Below, piece by piece: positions 40,531-48,066 of a stretch of 64,000 nt of DNA. The position numbers were made by a program, and so were the translations under genes. The DNA is from Pseudomonas faucium (lineage in GTDB: Bacteria > Pseudomonadota > Gammaproteobacteria > Pseudomonadales > Pseudomonadaceae). Where the stretch lies: the NCBI RefSeq assembly GCF_021602585.1, contig NZ_BQIP01000004.1, positions 1-64,000 of the forward strand, given 5' to 3'. The notes under the pieces were generated by a model. The model was given only the letters and a program-made list of their open reading frames with translations, was not told where the DNA came from and ran no database searches. Numbering within the stretch: position 1 is the stretch's first letter; the number at the start of each line of letters is the position of its first letter.

Positions 40531-40572
40531 AAAAAAAAGCCCGGCCCTCAGTAGGAGGGCCGGGCTTCTTTA
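40531..40572 (-). terminator. rho-independent terminator of etfBA
   Basis: Thirteen-base arms AAGCCCGGCCCTC and GAGGGCCGGGCTT pair around a 5-base loop. On the minus strand the stem is followed by an uninterrupted T run, about 20 bp past the etfA stop codon. Confidence 0.95.
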
Positions 40573-40589
40573 TAAGTGAAGCAGCCGGA

Positions 40590-41519
40590 TCAGACCAGCT
40601 TTTCCAGCTCTGGCACCGCTTCGAACAGGTCAGCGACCAGGCCGTAGTCAGCCACCTGGAAGATCGGCGCTTCTTCGTCCTTGTTGATCGCAACGATCAC
40701 CTTGGAGTCCTTCATGCCGGCCAGGTGCTGGATCGCGCCGGAGATACCGACGGCGATGTACAGCTGTGGCGCAACGATCTTGCCGGTCTGGCCGACCTGC
40801 ATGTCGTTGGGCACGAAGCCTGCGTCGACCGCGGCGCGCGAGGCACCCACAGCAGCGCCGAGCTTGTCGGCCAGGCTGTACAGGTGCTTGAAGTTGTCAC
40901 CGTTGCCCATGCCACGGCCGCCGGAAACGACGATCTTGGCAGCGGTCAGCTCAGGGCGGTCGGACTTGGCCAGTTCTTCGCCGACGAAGGCGGAGATACC
41001 GGTGTTGTGCGCGGCAGCCACCGCTTCGACGGCAGCGGAGCCACCTTCGGCGGCAACAGCGTCGAAGCCGGTGGTACGCACGGTGATGACCTTGACCGCA
41101 GCGCTCGATTGCACGGTGGCAATGGCGTTACCGGCGTAGATCGGGCGCTTGAAGGTGTCGGCCGATTCCACCGAGATGATCTCGGAGATCTGGTCGACGT
41201 CCAGCAGTGCGGCAACGCGTGGCAGGATGTTCTTGCCGTTGCTGGTAGCCGGTGCCAGCACGTGGCTGTAACCCTTGGCCAGCTCGACGATCAGCGGGGC
41301 GACGTTTTCCGGCAGGGCGTGGGCGTAGGCCGCATTATCGGCCACCAGCACCTTGGCCACGCCCGCGATCTTGGCTGCGGATTCGGCGACGCCACCGACG
41401 TTCTGGCCTGCGACCAGCACGTGGATATCGCCACCGATCTTGGCGGCTGCGGCAACAGTGTTCAGGGTAGCCGGGGCAACGGCACCGTTTTCGTATTCAG
41501 CGACAACCAGGATAGTCAT
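40590..41519 (-). CDS. etfA: electron transfer flavoprotein subunit alpha
   Basis: EtfA binds FAD and, with EtfB, carries electrons from acyl-CoA and other dehydrogenases to the ETF-ubiquinone oxidoreductase. The 309-residue protein has the N-terminal ETF domain and the C-terminal FAD domain with [44 protein letters not shown] and [20 protein letters not shown], which are near-universal in EtfA. Its start directly follows the etfB stop codon. Confidence 0.98.
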   Translation of the reverse strand: MTILVVAEYENGAVAPATLNTVAAAAKIGGDIHVLVAGQNVGGVAESAAKIAGVAKVLVADNAAYAHALPENVAPLIVELAKGYSHVLAPATSNGKNILPRVAALLDVDQISEIISVESADTFKRPIYAGNAIATVQSSAAVKVITVRTTGFDAVAAEGGSAAVEAVAAAHNTGISAFVGEELAKSDRPELTAAKIVVSGGRGMGNGDNFKHLYSLADKLGAAVGASRAAVDAGFVPNDMQVGQTGKIVAPQLYIAVGISGAIQHLAGMKDSKVIVAINKDEEAPIFQVADYGLVADLFEAVPELEKLV

Positions 41520-42269
41520 TTAGATTACCTTCGCTTCGTTCTTCAGCTTCTCGACCAGTTCGGCCACCGACTTGACCTTGATACCCGCGCTGCGGGCAGC
41601 TGGCGCTTCGACCTTCAAGGTCTTGTTGGTGGACGTGAGCGATACGCCCAGCGCGTCTGGAGCAATGGTCTCCAGCGGCTTCTTCTTGGCCTTCATGATG
41701 TTCGGCAGCGACGCGTAGCGTGGCTCGTTCAGGCGCAGGTCGGTGGTGACGATCGCCGGCAGGTTCAGTGCAACAGTTTGCAGGCCGCCATCGATTTCAC
41801 GGGTGACGTTCAGCTTGTCGCCCGCTACCTCGACCTTGGAGGCGAAGGTGCCCTGGGCGAAGCCGGTCAGCGCCGCCAGCATCTGGCCGGTCTGGTTGTT
41901 GTCACTGTCGATGGCCTGCTTGCCGAGGATGACCAGCTGCGGCTGTTCCTTGTCGACAACGGCCTTGAGCGCCTTGGCCACGGCCAGGGAGTTCAGTTCA
42001 TCGGCGGCCTCGACCAGGATGGCGCGGTCAGCACCCAGTGCCAGCGCGGTACGCAGCTGTTCCTGGGCAGTGGTCGGGCCGACGGAGACGACGACGATCT
42101 CGGTCGCAACGCCCTTCTCTTTCAGGCGCACGGCTTCTTCCACGGCGATTTCGCAGAAGGGGTTCATGGACATCTTGACGTTTGCAAGGTCGACGCCGGA
42201 GTTGTCCGCCTTGACGCGAACCTTGACGTTGTAGTCGACCACTCGTTTGACAGCTACAAGAACCTTCAT
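41520..42269 (-). CDS. etfB: electron transfer flavoprotein subunit beta
   Basis: EtfB pairs with EtfA to form the soluble electron carrier of beta-oxidation and amino-acid breakdown. The 249-residue protein starts [20 protein letters not shown] at 42269. It shows [36 protein letters not shown], and the recognition-loop stretch [20 protein letters not shown]. The upstream in-frame extension to 42386 is intergenic. The operon is etfBA, divergent from the ETF dehydrogenase gene across a 551-bp gap with a PsrA-type site. Confidence 0.98.
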   Translation of the reverse strand: MKVLVAVKRVVDYNVKVRVKADNSGVDLANVKMSMNPFCEIAVEEAVRLKEKGVATEIVVVSVGPTTAQEQLRTALALGADRAILVEAADELNSLAVAKALKAVVDKEQPQLVILGKQAIDSDNNQTGQMLAALTGFAQGTFASKVEVAGDKLNVTREIDGGLQTVALNLPAIVTTDLRLNEPRYASLPNIMKAKKKPLETIAPDALGVSLTSTNKTLKVEAPAARSAGIKVKSVAELVEKLKNEAKVI

Positions 42270-42820
42270 GGATTCCTCGTTACTCTCCGGTGAATAGATA
42301 GTCGCCTGGGCTAAGCCCTGCGATGCGCGTGGGTACAAGGGCACCTCTAAAAACGTACCGGGAAGCGCGAACTTCACAGTGACCAATCAGTCCTGTTCAG
42401 ACGCTTCAGGCAAAACCCGCGAGTCATTTTCTGTCGTGGCGTGTAGACTCCACTACAAAACCGGGATCGGCCCGAAAACCCTGCGCTACGCCTGGTCTTT
42501 AGGGGTGCACCTGCGCCCGACGGTCAGCCTACGGCGAGCGTAAAACCGCTCGTATCTTGACCGTAACACCCAATCCGGTCAATACGGCAAATCGGTCACC
42601 CTCCAGCCGCGTTCCTGTGATTTTACTGGCCTGCGGCAAATTCAAACAAACGTTTGTATTGGACCCGCCGAGTGGTGTAGATATAATGCGCGGCCAAGAC
42701 AAAACGGTGTAGTCCCCCCTTTGCGTAGCTACAGTTTCGCTCCCGTGACGAGCCGCTGCACGCAAGCACCCCAATAAGACCCAAGCAACAGCACGAGCCT
42801 TGATGAGTAGGAGAGAACCA
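42270..42820. other. long etfB / ETF dehydrogenase divergent intergenic region
   Basis: This 551-bp gap holds no gene that I can support. A minus-strand frame reaching across it and into the dehydrogenase gene has no protein-like features. The gap contains a PsrA-type operator at 42643-42656 and lower-GC stretches around 42600-42720 that suit promoters. The long leader of etfB (more than 300 bp from the operator) may hold a second control site that I cannot identify. Confidence 0.5.
42643..42656. promoter_or_regulatory. candidate PsrA operator
   Basis: CAAAC-N4-GTTTG matches the published PsrA consensus (G/C)AAAC-N2-4-GTTT(G/C). PsrA is a TetR-family repressor released by long-chain fatty acids, and etf genes are known members of its regulon in P. 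aeruginosa. The site lies 165 bp before the ETF dehydrogenase start. The inner 12 bases (42646-42657) are also a perfect palindrome. Confidence 0.6.
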
Positions 42821-44485
42821 GTGGAACGCGAATACATGGAATTCGACGTGGTCATCGTCGGCGCCGGCCCGGCGGGCCTGTCCGCCGCCTGCCGCCTGAA
42901 GCAGAAGGCCGCCGAAGCCGGTAGCGAGATCAGCGTCTGCGTGGTCGAGAAAGGCTCCGAAGTCGGCGCCCACATCCTCTCCGGCGCGGTGTTCGAACCG
43001 CGCGCCCTGAACGAATTGTTCCCCGACTGGAAAGAACTCGGCGCGCCGCTGAACACCGAAGTCAAGCGCGACGACATCTACGTGCTCAAGGATGCCGGCA
43101 GCTCGACCAAGGTGCCTGACCTGTTCGTGCCCAAGACCATGCACAACCAGGGCAACTACATCATCTCCCTGGGCAACCTGTGCCGCTGGCTGGCCCAGCA
43201 GGCCGAGAACCTGGGCGTGGAAATCTACCCGGGCTTCGCTGCCCAGGAAGCCCTGTTCGACGAGAACGGCGTGGTCCGCGGCATCATCACCGGCGACCTG
43301 GGCGTCGACCGCGAAGGCAACCCGAAAGACGGCCTGTACACCCCAGGCATGGAACTGCGCGCCAAGTACACCCTGTTCGCCGAAGGTTGCCGTGGCCACA
43401 TCGGCAAGCAGCTGATCAAGCGCTTCAACCTCGACAGCGAAGCCGACGTCCAGCACTACGGCATCGGCCTCAAGGAAATCTGGGAAATCGACCCGTCCAA
43501 GCACGAGCAGGGCCTGGTGGTGCACACCGCCGGCTGGCCGCTGGACGTGGTCAGCGCCGACAACACCGGCGGCTCGTTCCTCTATCACCTGGAAAACAAC
43601 CAGGTGGTGGTCGGCCTGATCGTCGACCTGTCCTACGCCAACCCGTACCTGTCGCCGTTCGACGAATTCCAGCGCCTCAAGCACCACCCGGTGATGAAGC
43701 AGTACCTCGAAGGCGGCAAGCGCATCAGCTACGGCGCCCGCGCCATCTGCAAGGGCGGCCTGAACTCGCTGCCGAAGATGGTCTTCAACGGCGGCGCCCT
43801 GATCGGCTGCGACCTGGGCACCCTGAACTTCTCCAAGATCAAGGGCAGCCACACGGCCATGAAGTCGGGCATGCTCGCGGCCGACGCCGTGGCCGACGCA
43901 CTGATCGCCGGCAGCGAGGGCGGCGATGCGCTGAACAGCTACGTCGAGGCCTTCAAGGCCAGCTGGCTGCATGAAGAGCTGTTCGCCAGCCGCAACTTCG
44001 GCCCGGCACTGCACAAGTTCGGCCCGCTGCTGGGCGGTGCGTTCAACTACGTCGACCAGAACTGGTTCGGCGGCAAGCTGCCGTTCACCCTGCACGACAC
44101 CAAGCCGGACTACGCCTGCCTCAAGCTGGCCGCCGACTCGAAGAAGATCGACTACCCGAAACCGGACGGCAAGCTCAGCTTCGACAAGCTCAGCTCGGTA
44201 TTCCTCTCCAGCACCAACCATGAAGAGGAACAACCCTGCCACCTGAAGCTGACCGACCCGAACATCCCGATCGCCAGCAACCTGCCGCTGTACGACGAGC
44301 CAGCCCAGCGTTACTGCCCGGCCGGCGTGTACGAAGTGGTCACCCAGGAAGACGGCAACAAGCGCTTCCAGATCAACGCGCAGAACTGCGTGCACTGCAA
44401 GACCTGCGACATCAAGGACCCGGCCCAGAACATCACCTGGGTCACCCCTGAAGGCGCGGGCGGGCCGAACTACCCGAACATGTAA
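42821..44485 (+). CDS. electron transfer flavoprotein-ubiquinone oxidoreductase
   Basis: This membrane-associated flavoprotein takes electrons from ETF and reduces ubiquinone. The protein is 554 residues when started at GTG 42821, which has AGGAG eight bases upstream; the ATG at 42800 lacks such a site. The N-terminal FAD fold is FDVVIVGAGPAGLSAACRLK, followed by GSEVGAHILSGAVFEPRAL and the quinone-binding hydrophobic region. The C-terminal 4Fe-4S ligands lie at CPAGVYEV and NCVHCKTCDIKDP. The gene is divergent from etfBA, so partner proteins are encoded back to back. Confidence 0.97.
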   Translation: MEREYMEFDVVIVGAGPAGLSAACRLKQKAAEAGSEISVCVVEKGSEVGAHILSGAVFEPRALNELFPDWKELGAPLNTEVKRDDIYVLKDAGSSTKVPDLFVPKTMHNQGNYIISLGNLCRWLAQQAENLGVEIYPGFAAQEALFDENGVVRGIITGDLGVDREGNPKDGLYTPGMELRAKYTLFAEGCRGHIGKQLIKRFNLDSEADVQHYGIGLKEIWEIDPSKHEQGLVVHTAGWPLDVVSADNTGGSFLYHLENNQVVVGLIVDLSYANPYLSPFDEFQRLKHHPVMKQYLEGGKRISYGARAICKGGLNSLPKMVFNGGALIGCDLGTLNFSKIKGSHTAMKSGMLAADAVADALIAGSEGGDALNSYVEAFKASWLHEELFASRNFGPALHKFGPLLGGAFNYVDQNWFGGKLPFTLHDTKPDYACLKLAADSKKIDYPKPDGKLSFDKLSSVFLSSTNHEEEQPCHLKLTDPNIPIASNLPLYDEPAQRYCPAGVYEVVTQEDGNKRFQINAQNCVHCKTCDIKDPAQNITWVTPEGAGGPNYPNM

Positions 44486-44505
44486 ACCCCTGCCCTTGCG
44501 GCAAA

Positions 44506-44543
44506 CAAAAGCCCCCTGGCCTCACGGCCCGGGGGCTTTTTCG
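44506..44543 (+). terminator. rho-independent terminator of the ETF dehydrogenase gene
   Basis: AAAAGCCCCC and GGGGGCTTTT form the base of the stem, with an inner GGCC/GGCC pair and a T tract after it, about 20 bp past the stop codon. Confidence 0.9.
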
Positions 44544-44556
44544 TATACGCCAGAGC

Positions 44557-44958
44557 TCAGGCAGTCCTGACTTCCTCGAACAGCTCAGGGTGGCGATCGA
44601 GCAGCTTGAACAGCTTGACCAGCGCTACAGGCGGGCTGGTCTTGCCATTCTCGTAGCGAGAAAAAGCATTCACCCCGCCGCCAAAGATTTCACCTGCCTC
44701 GCGCTGATCGAGGTCGAACTTCTTGCGCACGGCAGCGATGAAATTGGGGTCAACCTCTGCCGCATTGACTTGCCGATCAAAGGCCGTCATCCGCTCGCTG
44801 ACGCGATGGGCTTCATCGAAGCTCAGAACCACCTCGCCACAAACAGGACAGTATTGGCCCGTGACATCCGGGATCGATGTTGTCTGCCCCTTGTAACGAT
44901 AAGGCATGTCTTGTGTATCTTGCGCCAGTTCCGCGCCACCGCATATCGGGCACTTCAT
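44557..44958 (-). CDS. mqsA: MqsA-type antitoxin
   Basis: MqsA neutralises the MqsR ribonuclease and represses its own operon. The 133-residue protein has the N-terminal zinc domain with CPICGG and CPVCGE (two C-x-x-C pairs). The C-terminal Xre-type helix-turn-helix has FDLDQREAGEIFGGGVNAFSRYENGKTSPP, very close to the E. coli MqsA recognition helix. Length matches E. coli MqsA (131). It starts at 44958, two bases after the mqsR stop codon, with AAGGAG before it. It appears intact although its toxin gene is frameshifted. GC content here looks lower than in the neighbouring genes. Confidence 0.93.
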   Translation of the reverse strand: MKCPICGGAELAQDTQDMPYRYKGQTTSIPDVTGQYCPVCGEVVLSFDEAHRVSERMTAFDRQVNAAEVDPNFIAAVRKKFDLDQREAGEIFGGGVNAFSRYENGKTSPPVALVKLFKLLDRHPELFEEVRTA

Positions 44959-44960
44959 GA

Positions 44961-45258
44961 TCACAACTCCTTGAAAGACACGATAAGCACGTCATCAATG
45001 ACTGACAGCTTGAGGTAGAGGTAGCCGACCGCTGTGAGTGGCCGATACACATCCTGCCAAACTTGATGATCCCCATGACTGGTCATGCTTTTGTAGAAAT
45101 CCTTTCGACTCAACCCACGAATCACGTCCACCATGCAGGCAAAATCGACACCCAACGCCCTCGCCCCTTTCAAAGCGGCGCCCGTCGGGCTTGATTCGGT
45201 TGGCGGCAACGAGTGAGTGAACCCGCTCCAGGGAGCAATGAGGCGTTCTCTTTTCCAT
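44961..45258 (-). pseudogene. mqsR: mqsR toxin gene with an apparent one-base frameshift
   Basis: MqsR is a GCU-specific mRNA interferase. The first frame starts at the ATG at 45258 and reads MEKRTPHCSLERVHSLVAAN RIKP, matching the MqsR N-terminus. It then loses similarity. The next frame carries the remainder: TGAALKGARALGVDFACMVD and on through DFYKSM, WQDVYRP and VLIVSFKEL. If one base is dropped near 45184-45195 the joined protein is 98 residues and aligns with E. coli MqsR without any gap. The toxin is therefore probably not made in full. A real mutation, a sequencing error or, less likely, programmed frameshifting are all possible. Confidence 0.85.
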
Positions 45259-45265
45259 GAGAAAT

Positions 45266-45298
45266 TAACCTTTTAGGTTAAATTTGGCTAATAGGTTA
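45266..45298. promoter_or_regulatory. MqsA operator in the mqsRA promoter
   Basis: TAACCT-TTT-AGGTTA at 45266-45280 is an exact match to the MqsA palindrome (TAACCT-N3-AGGTTA). It lies 8 bp before the mqsR start codon. A second, half-degenerate copy with AGGTTA at 45293-45298 and TTGGCT on the left is centred 18 bp further upstream, recalling the paired sites in E. coli. Confidence 0.8.
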
Positions 45299-45352
45299 TT
45301 CCAATAGCCTCCACCCAAAAGATTGCCTCACCGCCCACCGGCCACTAGCCCC

Positions 45353-46678
45353 TCATTTGTCACCGCACATGATCGGCATCGGCTCCGCGGCAAACGCCAG
45401 CGGCTCGCGGCGCCCGAAGTACAGCGCGGTCAGCAGCCCGACCGTGCCCATGATCAGACAAAACCCGACACACACCCACGGGCTCCACGGCATCAGCGCA
45501 ATCAGTGCCAACGGCGTGGTACTGGCCCAGAGCGCATAGGCGACGTTGTAGGTAAAGGAAATACCCGACACGCGAATCTCGGCCGGGAACAACCCGACCA
45601 TCACCGACGGCACCACCCCCACCACACCACACGACAGCCCCGCCAGCGCATAGGCCAGCCAGGTCATGCCCCACTGCCCCACCAGGCTCGCATAAAGCGC
45701 GCCGATGCCCAGTGGCAGCAGCAGGCTGTAGATCATCAGTGCCCGCCAGGCGCCCAGGCGATCGACCAATAGCCCGGCCAGCACGCAACCGATATTGAGA
45801 AAGACGATGCCAACGCTGCTCAGGGCGAAGGTGTGCCCGGCGCTCATGCCGAAGCGCTGCTGCATCACGGTCGGGGTGATCACCACCAGCACCACCACCG
45901 CCGAGGTCAGCACGCAGGTCAGCAGCGCCGCCGGGATCAACACCCGGCGGTGCTCGCCCAGCACCCGTCGCAGCGGGAACTTCACCGGCTTTTCCTGGCG
46001 CTCGCGCAGCGCCAGGAACACCGGCGTTTCACTCAGCCAGCGGCGCAGCCACACGCCAATCACGCCGAACACCCCACCCAGCAGGAACGGGTAACGCCAG
46101 GCGTAATCGAGAATCTCCTGGGGCGTGAACACCTGCGCCAGCAGCGTCGCGGTCAGTGCACCGAGCAGGTAGCCAAACGTCAGCCCCGCCTGCAGAAAGC
46201 CCAGGGCATAGCCGCGCCGCCCGGGTGGCGCATGTTCGGCAACGAAGGTCCAGGCACTCGGCACCTCGCCCCCCACCGCCGCGCCCTGCAGGATGCGCAG
46301 CCCCAGCAGGATCAGCGGCGCCGCATAGCCGATGTCGGCATAGGTCGGCATCACCCCGATCAGCAGGCACGGCAAGGCCATCATCAAAATGCTCAGGCTG
46401 AACACCCGCTTGCGCCCCAGGTGGTCGGCGAAATGGGCCATGAGGATGCCGCCCAGCGGCCGCGCCAGGTAGCCGGTGACGAAGATCCCGAAGCTCTGCA
46501 GCAGGCGCAGCCACTCGGGCATCTCGGGCGGGAAGAACAGCTGGCTGAGGGTCAGGGCAAAGAACACGAAGATGATGAAATCGTAGATTTCCAGCGCGCC
46601 GCCCAGTGCCGCCAGGCCCAGGGTCCGGTGATCGCCGCGGCTGAACCGGGGCGGGCGAGCGGTATCGATGGCAGTCAT
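45353..46678 (-). CDS. MFS metabolite:H+ symporter
   Basis: This 441-residue protein (ATG at 46678) has about twelve membrane segments and the MHS-family look of KgtP, ProP and ShiA. Visible signatures are YDFIIFVFFA in helix 1, the loop motif HFADHLGRKRVFSLSILMMA, LLGLRILQGAAVGGEVPSAWTFVAEHAPPGRRG, and the six-helix repeat. Such carriers import organic acids, betaines or shikimate with protons. The substrate is not known and no catabolic genes are adjacent. It lies upstream of the mqsRA promoter on the same strand. Confidence 0.88.
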   Translation of the reverse strand: MTAIDTARPPRFSRGDHRTLGLAALGGALEIYDFIIFVFFALTLSQLFFPPEMPEWLRLLQSFGIFVTGYLARPLGGILMAHFADHLGRKRVFSLSILMMALPCLLIGVMPTYADIGYAAPLILLGLRILQGAAVGGEVPSAWTFVAEHAPPGRRGYALGFLQAGLTFGYLLGALTATLLAQVFTPQEILDYAWRYPFLLGGVFGVIGVWLRRWLSETPVFLALRERQEKPVKFPLRRVLGEHRRVLIPAALLTCVLTSAVVVLVVITPTVMQQRFGMSAGHTFALSSVGIVFLNIGCVLAGLLVDRLGAWRALMIYSLLLPLGIGALYASLVGQWGMTWLAYALAGLSCGVVGVVPSVMVGLFPAEIRVSGISFTYNVAYALWASTTPLALIALMPWSPWVCVGFCLIMGTVGLLTALYFGRREPLAFAAEPMPIMCGDK

Positions 46679-46747
46679 TGGCAGGAGTCCGCAAATCGGC
46701 AAAGGGCAAGAGGATAGCAAATCCCCGCCAGCCCCTGCCCTCCTCGC

Positions 46748-47224
46748 TTAGCGGCTGAACACCGTGTGCGCGAAGTTGCGCCGCTGGTAGGCCTGCTTGC
46801 CGCCGGACAACCCCGGTGGCAGGGCCAGTTTGCCGATCACCACCGGCGCATCGATGATCGCCATGAAAGATTCCAGCGCCTCGTTGTCCGGCACCTGCGG
46901 CAGGCTGACGTTCACCGCCTGGCGCTCGGTCTGCGGCACCGCAGGGACTTTCAGGTGCTGGGAGTGATACAGCAGAGCGTGCTGGATCTGCGCACTGACC
47001 CGGCAAAAGCGCGCCAGGTCGACGCCGGCATGGCTGCCCAGTTCGTAGTTGCCCACCAGCAGGTTGAACGGCTCCAGCGCGCAATGCACCAGGCGCTGCA
47101 GTTCGTCGAAGCTTTCCACCGGGGCAATCCGGTAATAGCCCAGGCCATTGAGCAGTTTTTCCAGCTGCAGGCGCTGGCACGGGTGCTCGTCGGCAATCAG
47201 GATGCGCAGGGTCTTGTTGGTCAT
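46748..47224 (-). CDS. degenerate response-regulator receiver protein
   Basis: This 158-residue protein begins like a CheY-type receiver (LRILIADEHPCQRLQLEKLLNGLGYY) with the acidic pair Asp12-Glu13. The position of the phosphate-accepting aspartate reads LLVGNYELG, so it is asparagine (Asn59). The usual later lysine is also unclear, and there is no output domain. It is probably a pseudoreceiver that works by protein contact rather than by phosphorylation. It sits between an MFS gene and the pyoverdine locus with no kinase beside it. Confidence 0.7.
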   Translation of the reverse strand: MTNKTLRILIADEHPCQRLQLEKLLNGLGYYRIAPVESFDELQRLVHCALEPFNLLVGNYELGSHAGVDLARFCRVSAQIQHALLYHSQHLKVPAVPQTERQAVNVSLPQVPDNEALESFMAIIDAPVVIGKLALPPGLSGGKQAYQRRNFAHTVFSR

Positions 47225-47394
47225 TGTCGGACCTGGGCAGTCAGGTGAATAGGGGCACGCTCCCTGACCAAACTGCGCCAGTAACCGGCAACCGCCAGGA
47301 ACTTTCTGGAGGGGTCAATCTAGATAGTTGTCGGGAAACAGGGAGAAATCAAGTGGCCAGCACACAGAATTTTCACTGACTTACGACCACTTTT

Positions 47395-47907
47395 TCAGGA
47401 TTCCCATTGGCGCATGCGCACCCGGCAGTGCTTCATGGCGGTGACGATGTGCTTTTCCACCAGGCTGCGCGAGATCCCCAGGCGCTCGGCGATCTGCGGG
47501 TGCGACAAGCCCTCCAGCTTGCGCAGCAGGAAACTGTCGCGGCAGGGCTTGCTCAATTCGTCCAGGGCCTTGCGCATCAGCGCCAGGCGCTGGTCAAGCT
47601 GCAGGTTCAGGGTGGGCGGCGCGGTGTGCCAGCGCTCGTCCTGGTCCAGCACCTCCAGCGGCTCGGCCTGGCGCAGCAGGTGGCGCCGATGGCGGTCGAT
47701 CACCAGGTTCAGCGCGGTGCGGTAAAGGAAGGCGCGGGGGTGCTCGATCTGCTGCGTGCCGGTTCGCTCCAGCACCCGCAGGTAGGCATCGTGGGCAACG
47801 TCTTCGGCCGCCTGGCGGTTGCCCAGGCGGGCAGCAAGGAAGCTCACCAATTCGCGATAGTAATGTTCCACGACGGCACCTGGGGTCGTCCTGACAGGCC
47901 GGGACAA
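47395..47907 (-). CDS. FecI-type ECF sigma factor
   Basis: This 170-residue sigma-70 family protein has region 2 (AARLGNRQAAEDVAHDAYLRVLER and HPRAFLYRTALNLVIDRHRR) and region 4 (EGLSHPQIAERLGISRSLVEKHIVTAMKHCRVRMR). The C-terminus is typical of iron-starvation sigma factors such as FecI and FpvI. It is not PvdS, whose sequence differs. No anti-sigma (FecR/FpvR) or receptor gene is adjacent. It is divergent from pvdR and has a Fur-box-like sequence over its likely -10 element. Its target promoters are unknown; it may serve a siderophore receptor elsewhere. Confidence 0.9.
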   Translation of the reverse strand: MSRPVRTTPGAVVEHYYRELVSFLAARLGNRQAAEDVAHDAYLRVLERTGTQQIEHPRAFLYRTALNLVIDRHRRHLLRQAEPLEVLDQDERWHTAPPTLNLQLDQRLALMRKALDELSKPCRDSFLLRKLEGLSHPQIAERLGISRSLVEKHIVTAMKHCRVRMRQWES

Positions 47908-47935
47908 GGTCTGAGTGATAACAGCGACGGATCTT

Positions 47936-47954
47936 ACAAATTATAATTATTCTC
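47936..47954 (-). promoter_or_regulatory. Fur-box-like sequence over the ECF sigma gene promoter
   Basis: On the minus strand this 19-base AT-rich stretch matches the Fur consensus GATAATGATAATCATTATC at 12 of 19 positions. It contains a perfect TATAAT (47945-47940) about 33 bases before the sigma gene start codon. Iron-bound Fur should therefore block transcription of the sigma gene. The match was scored by eye. Confidence 0.55.
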
Positions 47955-47976
47955 AGCAACACTCCTGCAGCCGCTG

Positions 47977-48000
47977 TAAATCCGCCCTGCCTGCCTTCGT
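47977..48000 (+). promoter_or_regulatory. iron-starvation box (PvdS site) of pvdR-pvdT-opmQ
   Basis: TAAAT at 47977-47981 and CGT at 47998-48000 are separated by exactly 16 bp, matching the PvdS promoter consensus TAAAT-N16-CGT. It lies about 67 bp before the pvdR start. Confidence 0.85.
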
Positions 48001-48066
48001 CTTACTGGCACCTCCCTGCGCGCCCTGCCCTGGCCGCGCGTGGCCCACCCCTGGCTGGAAGCCCGC

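Noticed and set aside
42529-43077. Minus-strand frame across the etfB/dehydrogenase gap
   Set aside because: It overlaps the 5' part of the dehydrogenase gene on the other strand and shows no protein-like features.
47395-47907. The ECF sigma factor as PvdS itself
   Set aside because: Its length and both sigma regions differ from PvdS, and its C-terminus resembles FecI/FpvI proteins. The boxes in this locus therefore probably respond to another sigma gene outside the window.
48040-48066. GTG at 48040 as the pvdR start
   Set aside because: The extra nine residues would precede the basic start of the membrane anchor, and the ATG at 48067 gives the usual family N-terminus.
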